Assembly (NCBI RefSeq): GCF_001899075.1
Contig: NZ_MKVA01000009.1
Location: forward strand, 248,001 to 312,000
Length of the DNA: 64,000 bases
DNA from: Devosia sp. 67-54
GTDB taxonomy: Bacteria; Pseudomonadota; Alphaproteobacteria; Rhizobiales; Devosiaceae
Reading direction: 5' to 3'
The notes beneath the pieces were generated by a model that had not been told where the DNA came from, did no database searches, and worked only from the letters and a program-made list of their open reading frames with translations. The translations under genes and the position numbers were made by a program. Of this stretch, positions 17,986-28,166 are shown one piece after another; the first letter of the stretch is position 1, and every line of letters starts with the position of its first letter.

Positions 17986-18714
17986 TGGCGCTGGTCGAGG
18001 TGTGCGACCGCTATCTCCTCGAAACCTGGAGCCGCTACGGCCAGACCGAGCGCCGCATCCTCGTGGCCCAGCAGGTAGGCCTCTACTCAAGCGCGTGTGT
18101 CTGCCGCCCGACCGAGCGAGCCCCTGTGGGTGAAGGCAGCAGGATGCGGGCATAGCCCGCACGAAGGCATGCGGCGGGCGATGAACAGGCCGGTTTGCGG
18201 CGGCGTGCCCGTCAGTCCCGGCCGGTGAGATCCCACCAGCGCTGGTCGAGGCAGAGAAACCGGTCGGCCTCGTCGGATGGGTAGCCGGTCGCTGGGCGGG
18301 GCGATGCGCCTCGCGGCTTCGATTGAACTCTGCGCTGATTCAGCTAGATGGGAATACACGGTTCGTTGAAAACTCCGCAACTGGTTGCGTGAAGCGGTCA
18401 CGAATCCCCAATGCTGGCCCACGTCACATCGCGCTCCAGGCGATTGAGCCTTTGCCTGCTCAACCAGCTCTCGCCTTGGCCGTGTGGAAAGAACTGATCC
18501 CAGTGACGTTGTTTTTGGGCGGATCACCCGGCAAGTATACGACCCAGCCCAGCATGGTTGCGTACCAGCTGCTCTGACGATCGTGACGCTTCGGTCGGCC
18601 AACGCTCTGCACGATCAAGCCGCCCATGACCTTGAAGTTTCGTTGTGATGGGGCCTTCGATGTGGAGGTCGGCGATTCTCATCGCCAGATGTTGCAGGTT
18701 CGGCAGGAACGGCG
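17986..18714. other. degraded stretch without a recognisable gene
   Basis: About 730 bases with short frames on both strands and no match I can name. A - strand frame at about 18456-18550 starts MLGWVVYLPGDPPKNN and may be a gene fragment. Together with the broken methyltransferase before it, this looks like a decay zone. Confidence 0.4.
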
Positions 18715-19656
18715 ATGCGCTTGGGCATTATTGGAGCAGGTCTTATCGCGGCGAGGCATATCGCAGCTTTGGCCGAGGCCGATCCGGACGTTTATCCGGT
18801 CGCATTCCTGTCGCGTTCGGTGGAAAAAGCCGCGCAGGCGGCACGCAGCTTCGGCGGCGAGGCGTTCGACACAGTGCAGGCGTTCATAAGGCAGGGACGG
18901 CCGGATGCCGTGATCGTCACGGTGCCTCCCAGCCAGCATGGGCCGATCGAACTCGCGCTGGCGGAAGCGGGAATTCCGTTCCTCGTTGAAAAACCCATCG
19001 GCCTGGACGACGCGATTCCCGATCGCATTGCGGACACCCTGTCGCGGCGCAATCTGGTCGCAGCGGTCGGCTACAACTGGCGCGCTCTCGACACGCTTGC
19101 CGCTGTGCGACGGCAGATTGAGCAGACACCGATCCGCATGGTCATTGGACGCTTTCACATCGGCACGCCGCTGACGCCGTGGTGGCGTTTCGAGGCGCAC
19201 AGCGGCGGCCAGATGTTGGAGCAGGCCTGCCACCTCATCGACCTGTCCCGATATTTGGCAGGCGCGGGCCAATTGCTGGCGGCAGCCGGAACCCGCGGGG
19301 CGCTGCCTGGAGTACCGGACGGCGATGTTGCCGGGACGAGCGCGGCACTGTTCCTGTTTGGCGGCGTACCTGGCGTGATCACCGCCGCCTGCGTGCTGCC
19401 GAACGGTCCCGGCGCGGAGCTGCGGCTGATCTGCGAGGGCTGCGAGATCGCGATCGGCCTTGCCGGTGTCACGATTGTCCGCGGGCGGGAGAGCAGCCAT
19501 ACGGCGTCGGGCACCAGCAGCTACGCGCTGCAGGATCGTGCCTTCTTCGACGCGGTGCGCCGCAACCGTCCCGACGTGGTGCTGTGCCCCTATGACGATG
19601 CGCTCGCGACGCATCGTCTGGCCCTCGCCGCCGCTCGGCAGATCCGGCAGAACTAG
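18715..19656 (+). CDS. Gfo/Idh/MocA family oxidoreductase
   Basis: A 313-aa NAD(P)-dependent dehydrogenase of the glucose-fructose oxidoreductase/inositol dehydrogenase family. The dinucleotide motif is GIIGAGLIAARH at residues 4-15 and the catalytic EKP appears as VEKPIGLDD near residue 97. Start ATG 18715 places the Rossmann strand at the extreme N-terminus. It is the first gene of the large catabolic and transport cluster at 18715-29863. The sugar-like substrate is unknown. Confidence 0.88.
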   Translation: MRLGIIGAGLIAARHIAALAEADPDVYPVAFLSRSVEKAAQAARSFGGEAFDTVQAFIRQGRPDAVIVTVPPSQHGPIELALAEAGIPFLVEKPIGLDDAIPDRIADTLSRRNLVAAVGYNWRALDTLAAVRRQIEQTPIRMVIGRFHIGTPLTPWWRFEAHSGGQMLEQACHLIDLSRYLAGAGQLLAAAGTRGALPGVPDGDVAGTSAALFLFGGVPGVITAACVLPNGPGAELRLICEGCEIAIGLAGVTIVRGRESSHTASGTSSYALQDRAFFDAVRRNRPDVVLCPYDDALATHRLALAAARQIRQN

Positions 19657-19746
19657 CGCCGTTTTCGACAACTTCGACCAGCGCACCGGAATCTCGTTGA
19701 CCGGCTCGCATATTCGTGATTGCTTAAACCAAAATAACGAATATCG

Positions 19747-19761
19747 TTCAGCATTGCTGAA
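19747..19761. promoter_or_regulatory. perfect palindrome TTCAGCA-T-TGCTGAA, candidate operator
   Basis: A 7-1-7 perfect palindrome 6 bases upstream of the GGGAGG Shine-Dalgarno of the RraA-like gene, in a short AT-rich spacer. It may bind the IclR regulator encoded at 28163 in the same cluster, which is an inference. Confidence 0.4.
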
Positions 19762-19777
19762 TGTATGGGAGGTAAAG

Positions 19778-20530
19778 CTGTCCGACCGCCTCACCTTGTC
19801 CGAGGGCGACCTGCTGCGGTTGCGCCGGTTCTCGACGCCGACCGTCTATAATGGCTGGGAGCAGATCAGCGCCGTGGACCGCCGCGGCGTCGTCAATCGC
19901 GAGGATGTGCGGGATTTCATGCCGCAGTTCGGCGCGATGGTCGGTTATGCGGTGACGCTCGAGGTCGAGCCGAGCAATCCCGACCATCTGACGCACAAGG
20001 ACGCGCCCCAGGCCTACCGGGCTTATCTGGAGAGCGTGCCCGGGCCGAAAATCGTCATCGTCAAGGACGCCGACAGCCCCGGCATCATCGGCACCTATGT
20101 GGGCGAGGTGAATGCCAGCCTGCATCGGGCGCTCGGCTGCGTCGGCATCATCACCGACGGTGGCATCCGCGACGTGGTCGAGATGACCTCGCTCGGCTTC
20201 AAGGCGCTGGCGCGGCGGCTGTGCGTCGGCCACGCCTATGCCTGGCCGGTGCGTTGGGGGCACGAGGTCGAGGTCTTCGGCCTCACGATCCGCCCGGGCG
20301 AGCTGGTGCATGCCGACCAGCACGGCTTCATGGTCATTCCGGAGCAAGACCAGACCGGCGTTTTGGCGGCAACCCAGTTCATGGACGCCAATGAGTGCAC
20401 TTCGGTGATCGAGGCTGGCCAGCCGCTACGCGGCCGCAGCATGGCCGAAACGCGGGCGGCGATGGTCGAGGCAGAACGACGTTTCGGCGAGGCTGCCCGC
20501 CGGCAGTTCGGCAAGTCCGGCGAATGGTGA
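19778..20530 (+). CDS. RraA-like family protein (HMG aldolase/dimethylmenaquinone methyltransferase-like fold)
   Basis: A 250-aa protein of the RraA-like superfamily, which includes metal-dependent oxaloacetate decarboxylase/HMG aldolases. Typical segments are FSTPTVYNGWEQ, GEVNASLHRALGCVGIITDG and DVVEMTSLGFKALARRL. No ATG, GTG or TTG sits at a sensible N-terminus, but CTG 19778 has GGGAGG 5 bases upstream and gives MSDRLTLSEGDLLRLRRF, so a rare CTG start is proposed. A pathway aldolase or decarboxylase role is plausible from the neighbours. Confidence 0.78.
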   Translation: MSDRLTLSEGDLLRLRRFSTPTVYNGWEQISAVDRRGVVNREDVRDFMPQFGAMVGYAVTLEVEPSNPDHLTHKDAPQAYRAYLESVPGPKIVIVKDADSPGIIGTYVGEVNASLHRALGCVGIITDGGIRDVVEMTSLGFKALARRLCVGHAYAWPVRWGHEVEVFGLTIRPGELVHADQHGFMVIPEQDQTGVLAATQFMDANECTSVIEAGQPLRGRSMAETRAAMVEAERRFGEAARRQFGKSGEW

Positions 20531-20592
20531 GAGCAGGGACCTCCGGCTGGCGCCGGGGACAATCGGAAAGCAACCCAAAGGGAGGGGACGGT

Positions 20593-22596
20593 ATGCGTGT
20601 CAGGCTGAACAAATGGCTGGGTGCTGCGGCACTGGCGTTGATGGCAGGGGCCATCGGGGTCGGCGCCACGACCGGCGCAACTTACGCGCAGACGCAGCAG
20701 ATCAAGCTGGTCGACAATTTCATGGCATGGAGTCTATCGGATTACGAGGCGGCGACCGGCAAGACCGTCCCCGCCTTCAAACAGTCGCCACAGTTCGACG
20801 CCGCAGTCGCGAACGGTACGCTGCCGCCGGTCGCCGACCGGCTACCGGTGCGCGAAGATGTAATGGTGGAGCGGCCGCGCGACGCCGTCGGCACCTATGG
20901 CGGCACCATCCGCTACAACGCCACCAATCCGCAATCGTTCGGTAATATCGGCTACTCGGCCTGGGACGCCCAGCTCGCCGGCTTCACCACCAATTGGGAA
21001 ATCGTCTATCCCGATATCGCCCGCAGCATCGACATGGCGCCCGACAACATGTCGGCCACGGTCAAGCTGCGCCGCGGCATGAAGTGGAGCGACGGCGTGC
21101 CGCTCACCGCCGACGACATCCTGTTCTTCTTCAACGATATCGCCGGCCAGGGCGATCTGCCGCCGCTGCCGGGGAACCTCGTGCTCGGCGGCAAGCCGAC
21201 CACAGTGGAAAAAGTCGACGACTTCACGGTCATTTTCCATTTCCCAATTCCCAACCCGGCCTTCATCCTCAACGTCGCACGCGCCGAGGCGGGCTTCCCG
21301 CTGGCACCCGCGCACTACCTGAAGAAATGGCACAAGAAATATAATCCCGACGCTGAGGCGCTTGCCAAGAAGGAGGGCTTCTCGTCCTGGGTGGACGCCT
21401 TCGTTTCGCACCAGAATGGACAGGTCTCCGACTTCCAGGTCGATCCCAACCTGCCGGTGCTGAAGCCGTGGATCCTGTCGCAGGTGGACCAGTTCGGCAA
21501 CGAGTACTTCAAGCGCAATCCGTTTTACTGGAAGGTCGACACCGAGGGCAACCAATTGCCCTATATCGATGAGCAGGTGCGCATGCTCATCGCCGACCCC
21601 GAGGTGGTGAAGTTGGACGTGCAGTCGGGCCAACTCGACTATGCCGACAAATTCGCACAGGCCGATCTGCCGGTGCTCAAGGCTGGCGAGAAGACCGGCA
21701 ACTACACCACGATGCTGTTCCGTGCCGACCAGGGCGCGGCGATGAAGTACCAGTTCGACATCACCGTGGACGACCCGGTGCTGCGCGACATCTTCAATGA
21801 CATCCGCTTCCGCGAAGCGATGTCGCTGGCGGTCAATCGGCCCGAGATCAACGACACCATCTTCTTCGGCCTGGGCGTTCCGCGCCAGTGGGGTGTCTCG
21901 TCCGCCTCGCCGCTCTATGAGGATTGGGAAGGCCAGTATTTCGCCGACTACGACGTGGCCAAGGCCAACGCCCTGCTCGACGAGATGGGGCTGAAGAAGG
22001 GGCCGGACGGGGTCCGCCTGCGGCCCGACGGCAAGCCGCTGCGCCTCGTGCTCGACGACGCGGTCAACCGCGTGCAGCTCTCCGAGCTGATCGCTGAATA
22101 CTGGACGGCGGTGGGCGTACCGACGCAGGTCAACACCATCACCAGAGAGGCGTTCCAGCAGGCGGTCATCGCCAACCAGGTGCAGGCGTCGGTCTGGTTC
22201 GCCGACGTGGTGTCGGAAAAGGACATGTATACGCGGCCGATCTGGTTCCGGCCGCCCTACGGCCTCGACACCAATCCCGTCGGCGGCGGCCTCGCCTGGC
22301 GGCAATGGGAGCTGACCAACGGCGCGCAGGGCGAAAAGCCCCCGGCCGAGTACGAGGCGCAGCAGAAGCTGGTGACGCAGTGGCAGTCGACGCCAATTGG
22401 ATCTGACGACTACTACAAGCTGGGCAAGGAAGTGGTGGCCAACACGGTCAAGCAGATGCTGCACATCGGCACCGTGGGCGAGGTCCCGTACATCTACACC
22501 CGCTCGAACCGCATCAAGAACTTCCCCGGCGAGAACACGCTGTTCATCGACCATACGCGCGGGGCGCATTCCGAGCAGTGGTATCTCGCCAACTGA
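20593..22596 (+). CDS. large ABC transporter substrate-binding protein, family 5 (DppA/OppA-like)
   Basis: A 667-aa periplasmic binding protein, longer than typical DppA (about 530 aa). The Sec signal covers residues 1-33 (hydrophobic AALALMAGAIGVGA, cleavage after YAQ). RPRDAVGTYGGTIRYNA and KLRRGMKWSDGVPLTADDI mark the family. Members of this size class often bind oligosaccharides or other large ligands. Start ATG 20593 has GGGAGG upstream. It feeds the permeases at 23922 and 24928. Confidence 0.9.
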   Translation: MRVRLNKWLGAAALALMAGAIGVGATTGATYAQTQQIKLVDNFMAWSLSDYEAATGKTVPAFKQSPQFDAAVANGTLPPVADRLPVREDVMVERPRDAVGTYGGTIRYNATNPQSFGNIGYSAWDAQLAGFTTNWEIVYPDIARSIDMAPDNMSATVKLRRGMKWSDGVPLTADDILFFFNDIAGQGDLPPLPGNLVLGGKPTTVEKVDDFTVIFHFPIPNPAFILNVARAEAGFPLAPAHYLKKWHKKYNPDAEALAKKEGFSSWVDAFVSHQNGQVSDFQVDPNLPVLKPWILSQVDQFGNEYFKRNPFYWKVDTEGNQLPYIDEQVRMLIADPEVVKLDVQSGQLDYADKFAQADLPVLKAGEKTGNYTTMLFRADQGAAMKYQFDITVDDPVLRDIFNDIRFREAMSLAVNRPEINDTIFFGLGVPRQWGVSSASPLYEDWEGQYFADYDVAKANALLDEMGLKKGPDGVRLRPDGKPLRLVLDDAVNRVQLSELIAEYWTAVGVPTQVNTITREAFQQAVIANQVQASVWFADVVSEKDMYTRPIWFRPPYGLDTNPVGGGLAWRQWELTNGAQGEKPPAEYEAQQKLVTQWQSTPIGSDDYYKLGKEVVANTVKQMLHIGTVGEVPYIYTRSNRIKNFPGENTLFIDHTRGAHSEQWYLAN

Positions 22597-22693
22597 CCTT
22601 TCGCGACCAGCGGCCCGGGCGGCGATGCGCGTCCGGGCCATCCCCTTTCCGCAACACAGCAACCGCCGCGCGCAGCGGCACCAGGGTCCAGCG

Positions 22694-23887
22694 ATGCCTC
22701 CCCGTCTCAGCCAGGTCAAATACCAGCCCGAACTCGCCCGCTCCTATCTGGGCAGCCCGAGCGTCGTCCGTCTCGCCGACGGCGCCCTCGTCGTCAGCCA
22801 CGATTATTACGGCGTGGGCTGCCCGCGGAACCATGAGTCCGAGGAAAGCCTCACCTCCATCTATCGCTCCGAGGACGATGGCGCGACCTGGGTGAACATC
22901 ACCCACATCATGAACTGCTACTGGAGCACGCTGTTCGTGCATGAGGGCGTGCTCTACATCTTCGGCACGTCACAGCAATATGGCTCGATCGTCATCCGCC
23001 GCAGCGACGATGGCGGCTATACGTGGACGCATCCGACAGGTCCCGAGAATGGTTGGCTGTTCGCCGGCGGCTATTATCACGACGGGCCGAACTATCATTG
23101 CGCGCCGGTGGCGGTGACGATCCATAACGGGCGCATCTACAAGGCGTTCGAGGATTGCACGCCCTGCGTGTGGGGCACCGGCTTCCAGGCCTGCGTCGTG
23201 TCGGCTCCGGTCGGCGCCAATCTGCTCGACGCGGCCAACTGGACGATGAGCAACAAGCTGCCCTACGATCCGGCCTGGGTGCCCAAGGAGTGGGGCCGCA
23301 CCCTGAAGCCGGGCTGGCGCGAGGGCAATGTGGTGGCCGATCCGGACGGGCAGCTCTGGGACATCCTGACCTTCGAAGCCGGGCCGCTCGAAGCCGAGAA
23401 GGCGGCGCGGATTCGTATCGAAGATGACGGCAAGCGGATCGTTTTCGATCCGGCGCGGGACTATTTCGATCTGCCCGGCTGCAAGGCCAAGCTGACGATC
23501 CGGCGCGATCCGGTCAGCGGGGAATACCTGACCATCGGCAACGCCCTCGACGATATCGAGGTGCTGCGGAAATGGGCGCGCGAGGAGGACGACAGCTTCA
23601 CGCGCTTCCACAAGGATCATTCCATGCGCCAGCGCAACAAATCCTATCTGCTGGCGTCCAAAGATCTGTGGCACTGGCGGCGGGTGAAGCTGCTGATCAA
23701 GGACGACACCGGGCTTGGCCGTGAAGATTCGATCCGGCTGACGGGATTCCAGTACACGGACTGGCAGTTCGACGGGCCCGACGACCTCATCTACGCGGTG
23801 CGGTGCGGCTATCGCGGCGCGGCCAATTTCCACGACGCCAACCGCATCATGTACGGCACCGTTCCAAATTTCAGGACGCTGCTCTAG
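22694..23887 (+). CDS. sialidase/BNR-like beta-propeller protein
   Basis: A 397-aa protein with no signal peptide, so probably cytoplasmic. BNR/Asp-box-like turns recur (IYRSEDDGATWVN, IRRSDDGGYTWTHP), as in exo-sialidases and other propeller glycosidases. It lies between the binding-protein and permease genes, so it probably acts on the imported ligand. The start at 22694 is preferred, but the in-frame ATG at 22625 is possible. Catalytic residues cannot be assigned by eye, and calling it a sialidase would go beyond the evidence. Confidence 0.65.
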   Translation: MPPRLSQVKYQPELARSYLGSPSVVRLADGALVVSHDYYGVGCPRNHESEESLTSIYRSEDDGATWVNITHIMNCYWSTLFVHEGVLYIFGTSQQYGSIVIRRSDDGGYTWTHPTGPENGWLFAGGYYHDGPNYHCAPVAVTIHNGRIYKAFEDCTPCVWGTGFQACVVSAPVGANLLDAANWTMSNKLPYDPAWVPKEWGRTLKPGWREGNVVADPDGQLWDILTFEAGPLEAEKAARIRIEDDGKRIVFDPARDYFDLPGCKAKLTIRRDPVSGEYLTIGNALDDIEVLRKWAREEDDSFTRFHKDHSMRQRNKSYLLASKDLWHWRRVKLLIKDDTGLGREDSIRLTGFQYTDWQFDGPDDLIYAVRCGYRGAANFHDANRIMYGTVPNFRTLL

Positions 23888-23921
23888 CAGCGCCTCCGTT
23901 CTCGGTCTGTGAGGGGCAGCG

Positions 23922-24917
23922 ATGCTTTCCTATATCGTTCGTCGCCTAGGCTACATGGTCGTAGTCCTGATCCTCATCTCGATCGTCTGCTTCTACATCA
24001 TCAATCTGCCGCCCGGCAGCTTCATCGAGACTTTCGCGACGCAGCTCGAGGCGTCGGGCGCGCCAGCTAGCCAGGCTCAGCTTGACTATCTGACAGTGCG
24101 CTACGGCCTCGACCAGCCCCTGATCGTGCAATACTGGAACTGGATCATCCCGCTCGTCACCCATGGCGATTTCGGCTTCTCGTTCGAGTGGCAGCAGCCG
24201 GTCTGGTCGCTGATCGCGGACCGGCTGTGGCTGACCATCATCGTCTCGCTGGTTTCGATGGTGTTCGTCTACGCGGTGTCGATCCCGGTGGCGGTCTATT
24301 CGGCGACGCACCAATATTCTGCCGGCGACTATGCAGTCAGCTTCCTGGGGGTGATCGGTCTCGCCGTTCCCAACTTCCTTCTGGCGCTGGTGCTGCTTGT
24401 GGCATCGGCGCGCCTTTTCGGCATCACGCCAACCGGGCTGTTCTCCCCCGAATATATGAATGCGCCTTGGAGTTGGGGGCGCTTCGTCGACCTGCTCATC
24501 CATCTGCCGGTTCCGGTCGTCGTGGTGGGTCTCGCCGGCACAGCGGCGACGATCCGAATCCTCCGTTCGCAACTCCTAGACGAATTCCAGAAGCAATACG
24601 TCGTCACCGCCCGTGCCAAGGGCGTCCCGGAGGGCCGGCTGCTGTTCAAATACCCGTTCCGGGTGGCGCTCAATCCGATCATCTCGACGGCGGGGCACTT
24701 GCTGCCCGAAATCGTCTCCGGATCGACCATCGTCGCCATCGTTCTAGGCCTGCCTACGATCGGTCCGCTGCTGCTGCGCGCCATCATCGCGCAAGACACC
24801 TATGTCGCGGCCAGCTCGCTGATGCTGCTGGGCGTCCTGACGGTCGTCGGCGTCGTGTTGTCGGACATCCTGCTTGCGGTGCTCGATCCGCGCGTGCGGA
24901 TGGGCAGGTCGAATTGA
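23922..24917 (+). CDS. ABC transporter permease, DppB type
   Basis: A 331-aa inner-membrane permease. The start MLSYIVRRLGYMVVVLILIS is the family first helix, with GAGGGG upstream. The EAA-like loop is at YVVTARAKGVPEGRLLFK and the end VLDPRVRMG is typical. It is paired with the DppC-type permease 11 bases downstream. Confidence 0.92.
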   Translation: MLSYIVRRLGYMVVVLILISIVCFYIINLPPGSFIETFATQLEASGAPASQAQLDYLTVRYGLDQPLIVQYWNWIIPLVTHGDFGFSFEWQQPVWSLIADRLWLTIIVSLVSMVFVYAVSIPVAVYSATHQYSAGDYAVSFLGVIGLAVPNFLLALVLLVASARLFGITPTGLFSPEYMNAPWSWGRFVDLLIHLPVPVVVVGLAGTAATIRILRSQLLDEFQKQYVVTARAKGVPEGRLLFKYPFRVALNPIISTAGHLLPEIVSGSTIVAIVLGLPTIGPLLLRAIIAQDTYVAASSLMLLGVLTVVGVVLSDILLAVLDPRVRMGRSN

Positions 24918-24927
24918 GGAGGCGGTC

Positions 24928-26049
24928 GTGACCGAGTTGCTTTTCGACGCGGCAGACGGCCCGCAGGGCGGCCATATCCTGTCGCGTGGCCAAATCTTTT
25001 GGGCGAAGTTCACGCGCCACCGCGTGGCCACCGTGTCGCTGGTGTTCATTGTACTGCTCTATGTCGTGGTGCTGGTCGCCGAGTTCGTGACGCCCTATGA
25101 TCCGTTCAACCGGCATGTCGGCTATCTACTTGCACCGCCCACGGGTCTGCAATTCGTCGACACTGACGGGCAGTTCCATTTGCAGCCCTTCGTCTACGGG
25201 CTCAAGAACGAGCTCAACCGCGAGACCTTCCAGCGCGAATATGTGGTAGATACCAGCAAGCGCTATCCGCTCGCGCTGTTCGTCAAAGGCGACGCGTACC
25301 AGCTGTTCGGCGTCATTCCGACGGATGTGCATCTGTTCGGGGTCGAGGGAGATGGCAAGGTCTTTCTGGCCGGCACCGATACGCTGGGACGCGACCTCTT
25401 TACACGTATGATCTTCGGGGCCCGCACCTCGCTATTTGTCGGGCTGTTCGGCCTTTCGATCGGCTTTGCCCTCGGTCTCTTCTTCGGCGGCATCTCGGGG
25501 TATTTCGGCGGCACGGTAGACAATCTCGTGCAGCGACTCACCGAATTCCTTCAATCGCTGCCGACACTGCCGCTGTGGATGGCACTGGCGGCGCTCGTGC
25601 CGCAGGATTGGACGCCGACGCAGGTCTATTTCGGCATCTCGACGGTGCTGGCGGTGGTCGGCTGGACAACGCTGGCCCGCGTCGTGCGCGGCAAGCTGCT
25701 CAGCCTTCGTGAGGAGGACTATGTGATGGCGGCCAAGGTCTCCGGCGTCAGCGAGGCGCGCATCATCCTCACGCATCTGCTGCCCGGCTTCACCAGCTAT
25801 CTCATCGTCTATCTGACGCTGGCGATTCCGCAGATGATCCTGGGCGAGGTCGCGCTGAGCTTCCTCGGGCTCGGCCTACGGCCACCGGCGGTCAGCCTCG
25901 GGACGCTGCTGATCGATTCGCAGAACATCCAGACGGTGACGCTCAGCCCCTGGCTGCTGGTGCCCGGCGGCCTCGTGGTGCTCATCGTCGTTGCCTTCAG
26001 CTTTCTCGGGGACGGGTTGCGCGATGCGGTCGACCCGTACAGGACCTAG
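24928..26049 (+). CDS. ABC transporter permease, DppC type
   Basis: A 373-aa permease, longer than usual because of a periplasmic insert of about 90 residues between the first helix and LAGTDTLGRDLFTRM. This insert is seen in importers that work with the large binding proteins. The EAA-like loop is YVMAAKVSGVSEARIILTH. GTG start 24928 is preceded by GAGGAGG. Confidence 0.9.
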   Translation: MTELLFDAADGPQGGHILSRGQIFWAKFTRHRVATVSLVFIVLLYVVVLVAEFVTPYDPFNRHVGYLLAPPTGLQFVDTDGQFHLQPFVYGLKNELNRETFQREYVVDTSKRYPLALFVKGDAYQLFGVIPTDVHLFGVEGDGKVFLAGTDTLGRDLFTRMIFGARTSLFVGLFGLSIGFALGLFFGGISGYFGGTVDNLVQRLTEFLQSLPTLPLWMALAALVPQDWTPTQVYFGISTVLAVVGWTTLARVVRGKLLSLREEDYVMAAKVSGVSEARIILTHLLPGFTSYLIVYLTLAIPQMILGEVALSFLGLGLRPPAVSLGTLLIDSQNIQTVTLSPWLLVPGGLVVLIVVAFSFLGDGLRDAVDPYRT

Positions 26050-26053
26050 ACGC

Positions 26054-27139
26054 ATGGACGAACTCGGTGATCGCACGATGGACATGACGGACTCCGCCTC
26101 CACCAACCAGCCGCTGCTCGAGGTCAAGGATCTGCGCGTCGTGCTGCCGCTGCTCGAGGGCAATCTGGTCGCCGCCGACGGTGTCAGCTTTGCGATCCGG
26201 CCGGGCCGGACACTCGGACTGGTGGGTGAGTCAGGCTGCGGCAAGACCATCACCGCGCAGTCGATCCTAAAGATCGCGCCGCGCAAAGCGCGTACCGATG
26301 GCCGCATCCTGCTGCACTACGCCGACCGGCCGGCGACCGATATCATCGGGCTCGGCGCTGACGACCCCGAGCTGCTGAAGATTCGCGGCGGGGAATGCGC
26401 GATGATCTTTCAGGAGCCGATGACATCCTTTTCACCGGTGCACACCATCGGCAACCAGCTGATGGAAACCATCCTGCTGCACCGCACGCGCCACCGGCGC
26501 GAGGCTCATGATCTCGCCGTCGCCATGCTGGCCAAGGTCGGCATTCCGGCGCCGGCGGAGACGCTGAAGAAATATCCGCACCATCTGTCGGGCGGCATGC
26601 GGCAGCGCGCGATGATCGCCATGGCACTTGCCTCGCAGCCGCGCTTGCTCATCGCCGACGAGCCCACCACGGCGCTGGACGTTACGGTGCAGGCGCAGGT
26701 GTTGCGCCTCATGAAGGACCTGCAGCACGATCTCGGCATGGCCATCCTCTACATCTCGCACGATCTCGGGGTCATCGCGCGGATGGCCGACGAAGTGGCC
26801 GTCATGTATATGGGCTCGATCGTGGAACAGGCGGCGGTGCGGGACCTGCTGCGCACCCCGATGCATCCCTACACCAGGGGGCTGATGGCGTCGGTCCCGC
26901 GCATCGGCAAGAAATCCGGCGAGCCGCTGCAGTCGATTAAGGGCAATGTGCCGGTACCGATCAACAAGCCGCGAGCTTGCGGTTTCTTTCCGCGGTGCCC
27001 GGTCGCCATCGAAGGCGTATGCGACCGCGTCGTGCCGCCGCTGACGCCGGTGGCCGCAGGCCACAGCGCCGCCTGCTTCCGCTACAGCGAGGTCGTCGCT
27101 GCGGCCGGTCTCGACCAGGGGGGCGCCAATGTCCACTGA
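26054..27139 (+). CDS. ABC transporter ATPase, DppD type
   Basis: A 361-aa ATPase with Walker A GESGCGKT, signature LSGGMRQR and Walker [13 protein letters not shown], and the oligopeptide C-terminal extension with Cys residues (CGFFPRCPV). The ATG at 26054 is used; an in-frame ATG at 26078 is an alternative. Its end overlaps the next gene by 11 bases. Confidence 0.92.
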   Translation: MDELGDRTMDMTDSASTNQPLLEVKDLRVVLPLLEGNLVAADGVSFAIRPGRTLGLVGESGCGKTITAQSILKIAPRKARTDGRILLHYADRPATDIIGLGADDPELLKIRGGECAMIFQEPMTSFSPVHTIGNQLMETILLHRTRHRREAHDLAVAMLAKVGIPAPAETLKKYPHHLSGGMRQRAMIAMALASQPRLLIADEPTTALDVTVQAQVLRLMKDLQHDLGMAILYISHDLGVIARMADEVAVMYMGSIVEQAAVRDLLRTPMHPYTRGLMASVPRIGKKSGEPLQSIKGNVPVPINKPRACGFFPRCPVAIEGVCDRVVPPLTPVAAGHSAACFRYSEVVAAAGLDQGGANVH

Positions 27140-28166
27140 CCCCCTTCTGAAGGTCGTGGGCCTCAAGAAATACTATCCGATCGAGAGCGGGCCGCTCCGC
27201 CGCGTCACCGGCCATGTGAAGGCCGTCGACGACGTCAGCTTCGAGCTGGCGCGCGGCGAGGTGCTGGGGCTGGTCGGCGAATCCGGCTGCGGCAAGACCA
27301 CGCTCGGCCGCTGCATCGTGCGGGCGATCGATCCCACGGGCGGAGTGGCGCAGTTCGTGCCGGAGGGCGGCATCACAGTCGACTTGGCCGCTGCCGGCAA
27401 GCGCGAGCTGCGCGAGGTGCGGCGGTACATGAACATGGTCTTCCAGGACCCGTTCTCGTCGCTGTCGCCGCGCATGACGGTACGCGAGATCATCGGCGAG
27501 CCGCTGCGGGCGCAGAAGGTGCCCAGCCACGAGATCACCGAGAAGGTCGAGCGCATCGCGCAGATGTGCGGGCTCAATCCGGCGCATCTGTCGCGCTATC
27601 CGAACGCGTTCTCGGGCGGCCAGCGCCAGCGCATCTGCATCGCCCGCGCGCTGGTGACCGATCCCGTGCTCGTCGTCGCCGACGAGCCGGTGTCGGCCCT
27701 CGACGTCTCTATCCAGGCCCAGATCCTCAACTTGCTGCAGCGCCTGCAGCAGGAGCTGGGGCTGAGCTTCATCTTCGTTGCGCACGATCTGAGCGTGGTC
27801 GAGCATATCGCCAATCGCGTCGCGGTCATGTATGTCGGCAAGATCGTCGAATTGTCCGATACCGAGGATTTGTACGCGCGCCCTCGGCATCCCTACACGG
27901 AAGCCCTGCTGTCGGCGGTCCCCCAGCCGGACCCCGATGTCGCCGACGAGACGATTATCTTGGGGGGAGAGGTGGCCAGTGCCGCCAATCCGCCGAGCGG
28001 CTGCTATTTTCACCCGCGCTGCCGCTATGCTCGCGAGGTCTGCCAGAGCGACGCGCCGCCGCTTCGGGAGGTCGTGTCAGGCCATTTTGCGGCCTGTCAC
28101 TTCGCCGAGAGCCTGCAGCTGAAGGGCGTTGTGCCCGAGCCGGAGAAGGAGCAAGGGGTACCGTGA
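27129..28166 (+). CDS. ABC transporter ATPase, DppF type
   Basis: A 345-aa ATPase with Walker A GESGCGKT, signature FSGGQRQR and Walker [13 protein letters not shown], and the C-terminal [12 protein letters not shown] extension. It forms the ATPase pair with the preceding gene. Its stop overlaps the GTG start of the IclR gene, so the regulator is co-translated with the transporter it probably controls. Confidence 0.92.
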   Translation: MSTDPLLKVVGLKKYYPIESGPLRRVTGHVKAVDDVSFELARGEVLGLVGESGCGKTTLGRCIVRAIDPTGGVAQFVPEGGITVDLAAAGKRELREVRRYMNMVFQDPFSSLSPRMTVREIIGEPLRAQKVPSHEITEKVERIAQMCGLNPAHLSRYPNAFSGGQRQRICIARALVTDPVLVVADEPVSALDVSIQAQILNLLQRLQQELGLSFIFVAHDLSVVEHIANRVAVMYVGKIVELSDTEDLYARPRHPYTEALLSAVPQPDPDVADETIILGGEVASAANPPSGCYFHPRCRYAREVCQSDAPPLREVVSGHFAACHFAESLQLKGVVPEPEKEQGVP

